A stretch of 64,000 bases of DNA. Source: CAZSBB01 sp964605235. GTDB lineage: Bacteria > Planctomycetota > Phycisphaerae > Phycisphaerales > Phycisphaeraceae. Positions within the stretch are counted from its first letter, which is position 1. Every line of letters starts with the position of its first letter. Location: NCBI GenBank assembly GCA_964605235.1, contig CAZSBB010000013.1, forward strand, positions 62,001 through 126,000, written 5' to 3'. This document shows positions 51,106-59,057 of this stretch, one piece after another. The notes beneath the pieces are model-generated. The model did not search any database, was not told the origin of the DNA, and was given only the letters and a program-made list of their open reading frames with translations. The position numbers and the translations under genes were made by a program.

Positions 51106-52295
51106 GGCCGCCCTCCTTGCGTGGGTTCGTCGCGGAAGAGGTTGAGGTAGTCGCGGTACATGAAGCGGCGGTTGCGTACCTGACCGGTGATCTCCTGCAC
51201 GATGCCGGCGCGTTCGAGGCTGGCCACGAGGTTGTTGGCCGCGGGATAGGTTGTGCCGATCAGGTCCTGGACCTGGTTGACCGAGACGATCGGGTGCTGG
51301 TAGAGGTATTCGAGGGTGCGGTGACCGTTGCCGGCGGCGCGGCCGAGGGCCTGGGTGATCTGCTCGCGGTGCGTTTCGCGGAGCGTGAGGATGCGACGGG
51401 CGGTTTCGGTGGCTTGTCGGCTGACTTCATCAATGCCGCGCAGGAAGAAGGCGAGCCAGCGTTCCCAGTCGCCGGAATCGCGGACGGCCTGGAGGCGGTC
51501 GTAATATTCCTGCCGGTGGCGCTTGAAATACCAGGAGAGGTAGAGGACGGGCTTCACCAGGACTTTCTTCTCGCAGAGCAGGAAGGTGATGAGCAGCCGT
51601 CCGACGCGGCCGTTGCCGTCGAGGAAGGGGTGGATGGTTTCGAACTGGGCGTGGGCGAGGCCGATCTTGATGAGCAGGGGCAGATCGGTGTCGGCATGGA
51701 GGAAGCGTTCGAGATCGGAAAGCAGCTTGGGCACCTCGTGAGGCGGCGGCGGGACGAAGGTGGCCTCGTTGAGGGTGCAGCCGTGGGGCCCGATCCAGTT
51801 CTGGCTGGTGCGAAGCTGGCCGGGGGTGAGGTGGTTGCCGCGGACGCCCTGAAGGAGGCGTTCGTGGATCTCGCGGATCAGGCGGACGGAGACGGGCAGC
51901 GTGGGCAGGCGATCCAGGCCGTGGTTCATCGCGGCGATGTAGTTGAACACCTCGTCGACGTCGCTGGGGCGGTGGGCGTCGAGGACTTTGGCTTCGGCGG
52001 CGAGCACATCCTGCAGAGAGCTTTGGGTGCCTTCGATCTGGCTGGAGAGGACGGCCTCTTTGCGGACATACATGGCGACGAACAGATCAGGATGGGGCAG
52101 CGTGTGGATGGAGCCGTCCAGCCGTCCGAGGGCGCGGTCGGCGATGGAGAGCAGCGACTGTAGCTCACCTTGAAGACGCACGGGTGGATCAGGGGGCAGG
52201 ACAGCGGGCATGAACGCGCGATAGCCGGTGGGCTGCTGGACGTAACGTCCTGCCCTGTAGTCGTTTGCAGATGTCTTTTCGGACCCGCTCATCAA
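51102..52295 (-). CDS. fic: Fic family protein (AMPylase-like, class II inhibitory motif)
   Basis: This 397-residue Fic protein carries the catalytic loop IHPFLDGNGRVGRLL (about residues 219-233; H-x-F-x-D-G-N-G-R-x-x-R). An N-terminal inhibitory helix contains SSQIEGTQSS, which fits the (S/T)xxxE(G/N) rule, so activity is expected to be autoinhibited. The C-terminus has a winged helix (NQVQDLIGTTYPAANNLVAS). It transfers AMP or another nucleotide monophosphate to a protein target that I cannot identify. It lies between hsdM and hsdS and overlaps hsdS by 4 bases; such an arrangement is known in type I loci. Confidence 0.93.
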   Translation of the reverse strand: MMSGSEKTSANDYRAGRYVQQPTGYRAFMPAVLPPDPPVRLQGELQSLLSIADRALGRLDGSIHTLPHPDLFVAMYVRKEAVLSSQIEGTQSSLQDVLAAEAKVLDAHRPSDVDEVFNYIAAMNHGLDRLPTLPVSVRLIREIHERLLQGVRGNHLTPGQLRTSQNWIGPHGCTLNEATFVPPPPHEVPKLLSDLERFLHADTDLPLLIKIGLAHAQFETIHPFLDGNGRVGRLLITFLLCEKKVLVKPVLYLSWYFKRHRQEYYDRLQAVRDSGDWERWLAFFLRGIDEVSRQATETARRILTLRETHREQITQALGRAAGNGHRTLEYLYQHPIVSVNQVQDLIGTTYPAANNLVASLERAGIVQEITGQVRNRRFMYRDYLNLFRDEPTQGGRP

Positions 52296-52335
52296 TCGCC
52301 CTGACTTTCATATGGCCGGTTGCATCGGCGCATGA

Positions 52336-52350
52336 TAAACGCTACGTTTA
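52336..52350. promoter_or_regulatory. Palindrome in the hsdM-fic gap, putative operator
   Basis: TAAACG (52336-52341) and CGTTTA (52345-52350) are perfect complements around CTA, 41 bases upstream of the fic start. It sits in an AT-rich stretch (CGTTTAATATATCAGG) that could hold a separate promoter for fic, hsdS, the CBS-like gene and hsdR. The Fic winged helix or the XRE protein are possible ligands. Confidence 0.4.
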
Positions 52351-52413
52351 ATATATCAGGAGAGTTTGCGGGATGTGAACGGCAGGCGTTAACAAGCGAT
52401 TGGGGGGTGGTTT

Positions 52414-54501
52414 TCATGTGGATGCCCCCGTAACAATCTCATCGAGCAGCCCTTCAGCCTCATCTTGAAGGGCTGCGAGGTCGGCCTTGATCTCATCCAG
52501 CGAGCGCAGCGGTGTGGGCTTGTAGAAGTGCCGGGTGAAGCTGATCTCGTAGCCGAGTTGCGTCTTGGCGTGGTCGATCCAGGCGTCGGGCACGTGCGGC
52601 AGCACTTCGCGCTGGAAGAACGCCTCGACCCCCGGAAGTTCGCCGCCGTCTTCCAGCAGTGGCACCTGCTCGGTGTCGCGCAGGTCAGGGTCTGGCTCGT
52701 ACTCCACGGTGTCCTTGGTCTTCTTCTTGATGACCGGCTCGGCGGCTTCGTCCTTGAAGGTGAAGGCGGCGTAGAGAGCTTTGAGGTCCGGGGCGCGGAG
52801 CTTGATGTCGGCTTTCTTCATGGCCGATTCAAACCGCTGCTGGACGGCGCTGAAGTCCAGGTGCGGCTTCGAGCCGCCCGCGATGCCCGCCAGCAGGTCG
52901 GCGGCTTGGTGCAACTTTGCCGGTGCATCCTGCTTGAAAGCAACCAGTTTGTTGGGCGTGACGTGGATCGCCAGCCGGAGCGGGCGCTCGACGACGATCT
53001 TCCAGTAGCCGAAGGCGGCGTTGGGGAAAATCTTTGACTGCTCGGTTTCCTCGAAGGCGAGGAACAGGTCGGTGATCTGCTTGATCTGGTCGGCCGAGAG
53101 TTCGCAGTTCTTCTTGCCGAGGTTCTTTCGCAGCGGCGTGGAGATGCCGGTGGCGTCGATGAGCTGGACCTTGCCTTTGCGGCGGTCGGGCTTGCGGTTG
53201 GTCAGCACCCAGATGTAGGTGGCGATGCCGGTGTTGTAGAACATGTTCAGCGGCAGCGCGATGATGGCTTCGAGCCAGTCGTTTTCGATGATCCAGCGGC
53301 GGATGTTGGATTCGCCCTGGCCGGCGTCGCCGGTGAACAGGGAGGAGCCGTTGTGGACCTCGGCGATGCGGCTGCCCAGCGGCGTGTTGTGGTTCATCTT
53401 CGCCAGCTTGTTCACGAGGAACATGAGCTGGCCATCACTGGAGCGGGTGATGAGTGAAAGTTCTTCGCCACCTTGGGACGGGTGCTGGACGGTGAAGCGT
53501 GGGTCGGACAGATCGCCTTTTCCGCCCATGCGTTCGAGGTCGGTCTTCCAGCTTTTGCCGTAGGGCGGGTTGGAAAGCATGAAGTCAAACTCCAACGACG
53601 GGAAGGCGTCGGCAGAGAGCGTGGAGCCGTACTTCATGTTGTCCGCCGCAACGCCCTCACCTTTGAGCAGCAAGTCGGCCTTGCTGATGGCGTAGGTTTC
53701 GGGCTGGACTTCCTGGCCGAACAGGTGGATGGAGACTTCCTTGCCGTGCTCGCGGGCGAGGGTCGCGAGGGTTTCCTCAGCCAGTGTGAGCATGCCGCCG
53801 GTGCCGCATGCGCCATCGTAAACCCGATAGGTGGCGTCGCGGATGTCATCGGCGATGGGGTAGAAGATCAGATTGGTCATGAGCTTGACCACATCGCGCG
53901 GCGTGAAGTGTTCGCCGGCTTCTTCGTTGTTTTCTTCGTTGAAGCGACGGATGAGTTCTTCGAAGATCGTGCCCATGGCGTGGTTGTCCAGGCCGGGCAG
54001 ACGGACGGAGCCGTTCTGGTCATAGACGGGGTTGGGGCCGAGGTTGATGTCATTGGAGGTGAACTTTTCGATCAAGCTGCCGAGGATGTCGGCCTCAACG
54101 AGCGTGACAAGCTGATTGCGGAACTTGAACTTGTCGAGGATTTCCTGCACGTTGGGCGAGAAGCCATCGAGGAAAGCTTCGAAGTCGGCCTTGAGCAGTT
54201 GTTGCTTGGCGCGGGCGCGAAGGTCACGCAGGGTGAATGGCGAGACGTTGTAGAAGGCGTTGCCGGCGGCCTGACAGAGCGCGGCGTGTTTGTTGGCAAC
54301 GCCTGCAGCGTCGAGTTGCTTGTCGAGCTTGAGGACGTCGTCCTTGGTGGGCTCCAGCACGGCGTCGAGCCGGCGGATGACAGTCATGGGGAGGATCACG
54401 TCGCGGTACTTGCCGCGCACGTAGACATCGCGGAGCACGTCGTCAGCGATGTTCCAGATGAAGCCAGCGATCCAGTTAAGCTGTCCATTGTCCATACCCA
54501 T
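52414..54501 (-). CDS. hsdM: Type I restriction enzyme methylase subunit (N6-adenine)
   Basis: HsdM, with HsdS, methylates adenine in the recognition site. The 695-residue protein has an N-terminal helical HsdM_N domain (about 1-140), AdoMet motif I VYDGACGTGGMLTLAEE (about 225-241), the catalytic motif NPPYGKSW (about 315), and a long C-terminal region. It is longer than a minimal HsdM (about 500 residues) but continuous. The ATG at 54501 has AAGGAA 10 bases upstream; the ATG at 54495 is an alternative. It is the first gene of the hsd operon. Confidence 0.95.
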   Translation of the reverse strand: MGMDNGQLNWIAGFIWNIADDVLRDVYVRGKYRDVILPMTVIRRLDAVLEPTKDDVLKLDKQLDAAGVANKHAALCQAAGNAFYNVSPFTLRDLRARAKQQLLKADFEAFLDGFSPNVQEILDKFKFRNQLVTLVEADILGSLIEKFTSNDINLGPNPVYDQNGSVRLPGLDNHAMGTIFEELIRRFNEENNEEAGEHFTPRDVVKLMTNLIFYPIADDIRDATYRVYDGACGTGGMLTLAEETLATLAREHGKEVSIHLFGQEVQPETYAISKADLLLKGEGVAADNMKYGSTLSADAFPSLEFDFMLSNPPYGKSWKTDLERMGGKGDLSDPRFTVQHPSQGGEELSLITRSSDGQLMFLVNKLAKMNHNTPLGSRIAEVHNGSSLFTGDAGQGESNIRRWIIENDWLEAIIALPLNMFYNTGIATYIWVLTNRKPDRRKGKVQLIDATGISTPLRKNLGKKNCELSADQIKQITDLFLAFEETEQSKIFPNAAFGYWKIVVERPLRLAIHVTPNKLVAFKQDAPAKLHQAADLLAGIAGGSKPHLDFSAVQQRFESAMKKADIKLRAPDLKALYAAFTFKDEAAEPVIKKKTKDTVEYEPDPDLRDTEQVPLLEDGGELPGVEAFFQREVLPHVPDAWIDHAKTQLGYEISFTRHFYKPTPLRSLDEIKADLAALQDEAEGLLDEIVTGAST

Positions 54502-55262
54502 GCGTGCGCAATTCCTTGTGTGTGGTTCCAGGGCGTCGGCGACTGATGCGGGCTGCCGCCGCCACGCGTAAACTGCTCGCCCAGCCAACTCAGACGATAT
54601 GCAACCTGCCAAGACACGGGAGGCATGTGCCGGCTAAGTCGCCGGGGCTTGGTCCTCGGCCGGTCGCACTCAACGTTTGGCGTACAAGCACACCTGCATC
54701 GTGGGGAGACGAAGCCCCCCGTCGGCCTCAACTACAGGTCCCTATTCCACATGGATTTCGGGCAGGCGTCAATCAAGCTACCCGATCGGGCTGACGGGGG
54801 GCTGTCAGGTTGGCGAAAGCACCTGCTGTCTTGCGGCATGAAGCCAGCAGATGGTGCTGCCGGTGGTGGGGGTATTGCGGGGATCGCAGTGGATTCAGCG
54901 GTCGCGACCGCAGTGCCGCCAGTCATGGGCATACCCACACCGCTGCCCTGGATGTTTTCTTGACCTGGCTGGTCTGCAGGTCGATACTGATACTTGCACG
55001 CCCCCGCGTTCGGCACTGTGGATTGGTGGTCGGCTTCGCCGATTTCCCCCACCTGGCCAGCGGGGGATTTTTTTGCATGGCCGTGGCAGGCGCTTGCGGT
55101 GAGGTAGTTGCCTCCTGCATGTGCATCAACTCGCCGAGTGGGTTTCCATTGGCATGCGGGGCACGGGGCATGGCATGGTGGTCGTCCATCTGGGAATTGC
55201 CGGAAGTGCCGCGAGGTTCGATCCTGGCTGCATGATAAAATACTGAGATAAGCCCAATTTGA
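54502..55262. other. Island region without a supported gene
   Basis: These 761 bases hold several short overlapping ORFs (for example 54810-55235 plus and 54923-55189 minus), but their composition is not protein-like and no Shine-Dalgarno sites fit. It probably contains the hsdM promoter and decayed sequence. Confidence 0.5.
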
Positions 55263-55646
55263 TCAGCGGTTCAGCGGGGGCAGGATCATTTCGACGGTCG
55301 AGATTATCTCGACTGCCAGCTTGCTCGGATCGGCCTTCATTTGACTGGCGAAGTGGCTCGCTAGTTCCTTCTCGGTCTGTCCGCTCAACTCGGTCAGCAC
55401 TCGAATCAGCCGCTCCGGCTTGATCTGGAACACCAGTTCGTCCACCGCTTCTTCGATCCTGAACGCCTGTTGGCTGCTCCCCGCGTACTTGCTCAGGTCG
55501 ATTTCCTCTATCGCCCACAGCAGGAGCTGTGCCAGATACTGCAGATTGTCCAGTATCGCTTCGTCCGGCTGATACACCTTCCGCAGCAGGCGCAGGGCGA
55601 CCTGGTTCAGCGGGCTTCGGTTCAGATCGGCGATTGATACTTGCAT
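55263..55646 (-). CDS. Hypothetical protein
   Basis: This 127-residue, mainly helical, acidic protein begins MQVSIADLNRSPLNQVALRL. It contains QAFRIEEAVDELVFQIKPER and a C-terminal helix ending STVEMILPPLNR. I recognise no family. It is upstream of hsdM on the same strand but 762 bases away. The ATG at 55646 was chosen; the ORF extends to 55709 with a less protein-like start. Its balanced composition makes it likely to be real. Confidence 0.55.
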   Translation of the reverse strand: MQVSIADLNRSPLNQVALRLLRKVYQPDEAILDNLQYLAQLLLWAIEEIDLSKYAGSSQQAFRIEEAVDELVFQIKPERLIRVLTELSGQTEKELASHFASQMKADPSKLAVEIISTVEMILPPLNR

Positions 55647-55705
55647 GGCACCCGGCCTTTGATACTCAAGTGTACATTCATATCGGAGCAGGCTGTGACG
55701 CCTTC

Positions 55706-56185
55706 TCACATGTGCGGACCAACGGACTGGATGAGGCCGACGAGTCCCTGGGGGTCAAGACGAAGATTGCGATACTTGAACCGAGGGTGTTGCTGTTTCA
55801 TCCTTTTGGCGACTTCAAGGACCATGGGAAGCATTTCATCAATGACCTGGCGGTCTCGAATCGGATGTAGCCCAAGCGCCCTGGCAAGGGTCCGCCGGAG
55901 CCCGATATGACGCTGGCCGTACCGGCGAGGTTTATCCCGCAATGCTGGAAGCTGACAGGCAATCGGCGGGTTAGGATGGCGGCAGAATCCACCAAGTGGA
56001 CGATGCGGCCAGGGATAGGCCTGACAGGTACAGACTGGCCGGTTCTGGTCAATGGTGCGACGTCGGCAGCGACGCTGCAGCTGTGCCAACATCTGGGTCT
56101 GATTAGCCTGACGCCAGTGCTCTCTCAATGGCAACAGTTGGCCGGATCGGACCAGAATCGACAGCAACTTGGTTGATCGTCCCAT
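55706..56185 (-). CDS. Hypothetical protein, doubtful
   Basis: This possible 159-residue ORF overlaps the longest version of the next gene by 4 bases. Its last 60 residues (DRQVIDEMLPMVLEVAKRMK, then HPRFKYRNLRLDPQGLVGLI) look like a genuine protein, while the middle is rich in Arg, Pro and Cys and does not. It may be a decayed or frameshifted gene. No family is recognised. Confidence 0.3.
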   Translation of the reverse strand: MGRSTKLLSILVRSGQLLPLREHWRQANQTQMLAQLQRRCRRRTIDQNRPVCTCQAYPWPHRPLGGFCRHPNPPIACQLPALRDKPRRYGQRHIGLRRTLARALGLHPIRDRQVIDEMLPMVLEVAKRMKQQHPRFKYRNLRLDPQGLVGLIQSVGPHM

Positions 56186-56515
56186 GTTGTGGTCTCCTGC
56201 TATTTGCTCGAAAACGCGGCCACGCTCGCGGTAAAACACTGGTAATGATGTTGAACAGTCGTTGCTGCTGAGCTGAACTGTGAACCCAGAACAACTTGAT
56301 CAGAGCCACAGCGATTCGATCGTCGCTGTGCTGCATCCGAACCGGAAAGTGCACCTCACACGACCACTGACAAAACCAGGCTTTGAAACCCATCGAACGC
56401 CCCTCAGGGGGCCCGACAGGCGGTTTTGTCAGTGTCAGAGTGTGGGGAATACCCCTCACATCAACTTGCATATGGTTCGATGGCGGATCGATTTACCAGT
56501 ACGGATACCTGCGTG

Positions 56516-56702
56516 TCATTTTTGGCTTCCAGATGCCTTTACCATCGCCACGATGCCGCGCCGGACGGGATCGGGCAGGTCATCCCAAGCGTCGATCAGG
56601 GCAGCCAAATCGGGGGCAATGGCCGAGGCCAGTGCATTGCGCGCTGCGCATGGCGCTGCGCCTGCTGGGAAATGGGCGGTTTTTCCCGTGTTTTCCGCAC
56701 TT
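56516..56702 (-). other. Alternative integrase C-terminal segment, joined to int only in the circular island
   Basis: On the minus strand, reading leftward from the right att core, the frame WSRGELNPRP continues with SAENTGKTAHFPAGAAP onward, through DLAALIDAWDDLPDPVRRGI and ends SGSQK at the stop. It is 61 codons long. The frame through the core is the same as that of the integrase at attL. In a circular, excised island the two ends meet at one core, so the integrase ORF would run into this segment and end here (about 493 residues) in place of the 14 ssrA-antisense residues. In the integrated state it has no integrase upstream. The remainder of 56186-56515 shows no supported gene. Confidence 0.8.
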
Positions 56703-56732
56703 GGACGGGGGTTCAACTCCCCCCGGCTCCAT
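56703..56732. mobile_element. attR: 30-bp core repeat
   Basis: It is identical to attL (42256-42285). It is a fragment of tmRNA, not a tRNA gene, because there is no 5' partner. Confidence 0.92.
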
Positions 56733-56734
56733 TG

Positions 56735-56761
56735 AAAAAGCCCCCGCAAGGGGGCTTTTTT
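56735..56761 (+). terminator. Displaced ssrA terminator
   Basis: AAAAAGCCCCC (56735-56745), loop GCAA and GGGGGCTTTTT (56750-56760) plus one more T form an intrinsic terminator usable in both directions. It begins 2 bases after attR and would sit directly behind ssrA if the island were absent. Confidence 0.88.
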
Positions 56762-56903
56762 AATAGAGCAGGAGAGCCGTAGACAGGAGAAAATAGATCA
56801 AGCCTAGGACCTGGCTGGACCACAGCATCTTGGGCCATAGCCCGGCGCCGCTCTCCTGTGGTCTCCTGTTCACCTGCTCTACTCTCAGTGTTTGGCTAAT
56901 TTT

Positions 56904-57141
56904 CACGTGACGGGGCAGCGCCCGAAATCGGCCCAAAACCTTCCGGGGGCGTCTCAAAGTCTCTGAATCGCGTGACGGGGTCGCACCCCGTCCCGTGAGA
57001 AACAAACGACTTCATGACCGGCACTGACGCAGAATCGGGGCAGGTGGGAGTTGCACTCGCCTTTGCCCCATGCAACCGCATTACTATCCCGTCACTGTGA
57101 CGCTTGCAGTGCCAACATGCACTCACATGAACGTCACATGA
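56904..57141. repeat. Duplicated non-coding segment, copy A
   Basis: It aligns with copy B at 58690-58930 (offset 1,786) over about 240 bases. Both have CACGTGACGGGG at the left, then CCGGGGG, CTCAAAGTCTCTGAATCGCG, a GTGACGGGGT/ACCCCGTC hairpin, and later GCAGGTG and TGCATGCAAC-type blocks. The rest of 56762-57670 holds no gene; short ORFs there lack coding character. Confidence 0.7.
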
Positions 57142-57670
57142 CTGGCACCGCAAGGGATTTTGGCACTGCTTGGCACTGCTTCGGGGGTGTGAGCAAGGCT
57201 GGAAGCTTGGGGCGAAGTGGGCGATGGCACCGGTGCCAACCACTTTTTCCAACATGCCTGATCTCGGTCTTGACCACGTCGGTGTCGAAGGTGATACTGC
57301 TATTCGACCGGCTCGGGGATAGTCTCCGGGCAGAAGAGCCGATTGCAGCAGGCCAAAGCGGAGGGTTCGGACGGTGAACGGGGCGGATCGCATGCCGATT
57401 CTCAGGGCGGGCAAAGCTCAAGTGGCCCCCTCTCCCCAAACCCCTCACCCCCCAAGCCCCTGAACCCGGCCCGCCTGGAATCAAATTTCCTATCAGTCCC
57501 ACACGGCTCTGTCGGGCCACCAACCGAGCATGAAAAATGTATGTGCGGTTACAGCAATTGGTTAACGCCATTTCGTTCCCATTGGGTGGACCTATTTTCT
57601 GAGCAGTTGCTGTTGCTGCGGAACGAGGGGTTCCATTAAGCCGGCCACCCGGCCAACCACGGAGGAACGG

Positions 57671-58501
57671 ATGCGCCCAATCCATGCCCTGTCCTGTCTG
57701 CTGACCACCATCCTGATGGTCACCGCCCCCGGCCGGGCCCTGTTCGCCGCCGAGGAAGGCGCCAAAGCCGCCAAACCGGCGCCCGCCGAAGTGATCCAGA
57801 TGCTCAAGGACGGCAACGCCCGCTTCGTCGCCGGTCAACGCACCTATCTGCACACCACCCTCGACCGGCTCAAACTCGCTGGCAAGGCCGACCAAGGCGA
57901 CCACGCCTATGCCACCGTGATCACCTGCTCCGACTCCCGCGTGCCGGTGGAGCTCATCTTCGACGCCGGCGTCATGGACATCTTCGTCATCCGCGTGGCC
58001 GGCAACGTCTGCGACACCGATGAGTGCGGCTCGATCGAGTACGGCCTGGCGCATGTCCGCACCCCCGTGCTGGTCGTCCTCGGCCACACCCAGTGCGGCG
58101 CCGTTACCGCCGTCACCGCCGCCGTGCAGGGCCACGGCCACGCCCTCGAACGCAACATCCCCCCGCTGGTGGACAACATCATCCCCGCCGTCAAACGGAC
58201 CATGGAGAAGAACCCGCTGCTCAAGGGCAACGAGGTCGTGTCCTTCGCCATCGAAGAGAACATCTGGCAGGGCATCGAAGACCTGTTCATGAAGAGCCCG
58301 GCCACCCGCGAACTGGTGAAGTCCGGCAAGGCGGCCGTCGTGGGCGCGATCTACAACGTCAGCACCGGGGCCGTCAACTGGCTGCCGCTGGAAAAGACCG
58401 CCGAGATCCTCAAGAAGGTCGAAGCCAGCCCGGACAAGGCGACCGAAGCCATGGCCGGCGAAGACAAGGCGGAACACAAGCCGGCCGCCGAGCACCACTG
58501 A
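57671..58501 (+). CDS. Exported beta-class carbonic anhydrase
   Basis: This 276-residue zinc enzyme interconverts CO2 and bicarbonate. A signal peptide (HALSCLLTTILMVTAPGRAL) targets it outside the cytoplasm, unusual for the beta class. Zinc ligands and the catalytic dyad are visible: Cys, Asp and Arg of ITCSDSRVPVE (about 88-98), and His and Cys of VLGHTQCGAVTAV (about 144-156). The C-terminus is charged and disordered-looking (DKATEAMAGEDKAEHKPAAE). GGAGG 7-8 bases before the ATG is a strong ribosome binding site. It stands alone between the two copies of a duplicated segment. Confidence 0.93.
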   Translation: MRPIHALSCLLTTILMVTAPGRALFAAEEGAKAAKPAPAEVIQMLKDGNARFVAGQRTYLHTTLDRLKLAGKADQGDHAYATVITCSDSRVPVELIFDAGVMDIFVIRVAGNVCDTDECGSIEYGLAHVRTPVLVVLGHTQCGAVTAVTAAVQGHGHALERNIPPLVDNIIPAVKRTMEKNPLLKGNEVVSFAIEENIWQGIEDLFMKSPATRELVKSGKAAVVGAIYNVSTGAVNWLPLEKTAEILKKVEASPDKATEAMAGEDKAEHKPAAEHH

Positions 58502-58541
58502 GCCGCCACCGGCCGTTCGACCGGTTCGCCACGTTCGGGCG

Positions 58542-58637
58542 AAAAAAATGGGTCAGCGAAAAAAAGGGGTCAGCTTTCATTTATCCAGCCCTCATCCACA
58601 TTAGTTAAAGCTGACCCCATTTTATCTGACCCCATTT
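58542..58637. repeat. GGGTCAG inverted repeat (REP/MITE-like)
   Basis: The left half (58542-58577) has two GGGTCAG units and ends GGGGTCAGCTTT. The right half (58607-58637) starts AAAGCTGACCCC and has a second CTGACCCC. The whole forms a long imperfect hairpin. Such paired GGGGTCAG elements often accompany REP-associated (Y1) transposases, but none is in the window. Confidence 0.65.
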
Positions 58638-58689
58638 CATCCCTGTAAACAAAGGGCTTTCGCGACTTCGCCGCCCCGTGACGCCCAAC

Positions 58690-58930
58690 CACGTGACGGG
58701 GTAGTGATCGAATACGTCGTTCTGGAGCTTCCGGGGGTCTCAAAGTCTCTGAATCGCGTGACGGAGTCGCACCCCGTCACGTGATAGACAACCGGCTGTG
58801 TTACAGGCATTAACACCTAATCTGGGCAGGTGCGAGTTGTACCTGATTTTGCCTGCATGCAACGGGACTGCAACCTCGTCACGGTGATGTTTGTCTTGCC
58901 AGAAATCGTCATGTGAACGCGATGTGATCG
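58690..58930. repeat. Duplicated non-coding segment, copy B
   Basis: This is a diverged copy of 56904-57141, located just upstream of the DUF4838-type gene. Between it and the carbonic anhydrase stop lies the GGGTCAG repeat. No gene is supported in 58502-59057. Confidence 0.7.
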
Positions 58931-59057
58931 CCGCGTGACGCCGCAATGGCACTGCCTGGCCCTGCCGGCCCGGCGGTGCAAGCGCGTGTGAGGCTCACCT
59001 TCCCGAGCAAGTTCAGATGTGGGGTATGATAAAAAATCACTTCACCGGAGCTTTGCG

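Larger units (their letters stand above)
42256..56732. mobile_element. Genomic island integrated in ssrA (about 14.4 kb)
   Basis: The island is bounded by perfect 30-bp direct repeats of the tmRNA 3' end. It carries a tyrosine recombinase next to attL, an XRE-like protein, a DUF3987 protein and a type I restriction-modification system with Fic and CBS-like proteins. Every recognised gene is on the minus strand, facing ssrA. Sequence to the right of the right repeat begins at once with a terminator that fits ssrA, which shows where the uninterrupted locus continued. No conjugation genes are seen, so it is an integrative element with a defence cargo that would need help to transfer between cells. 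Confidence 0.9.

Noticed and set aside
54810..55235. Plus-strand ORF of 141 codons
   Set aside because: The composition (many Cys, Trp, His and Gly) is not protein-like, there is no ribosome binding site, and its strand is opposite to all island genes.
56703..56732. tRNA gene at the right island end
   Set aside because: Only the T-arm and acceptor 3' strand are present; it is the tmRNA-derived att core.
57134..58498. Minus-strand ORF of 454 codons
   Set aside because: It is antisense to the carbonic anhydrase, with low-complexity composition.
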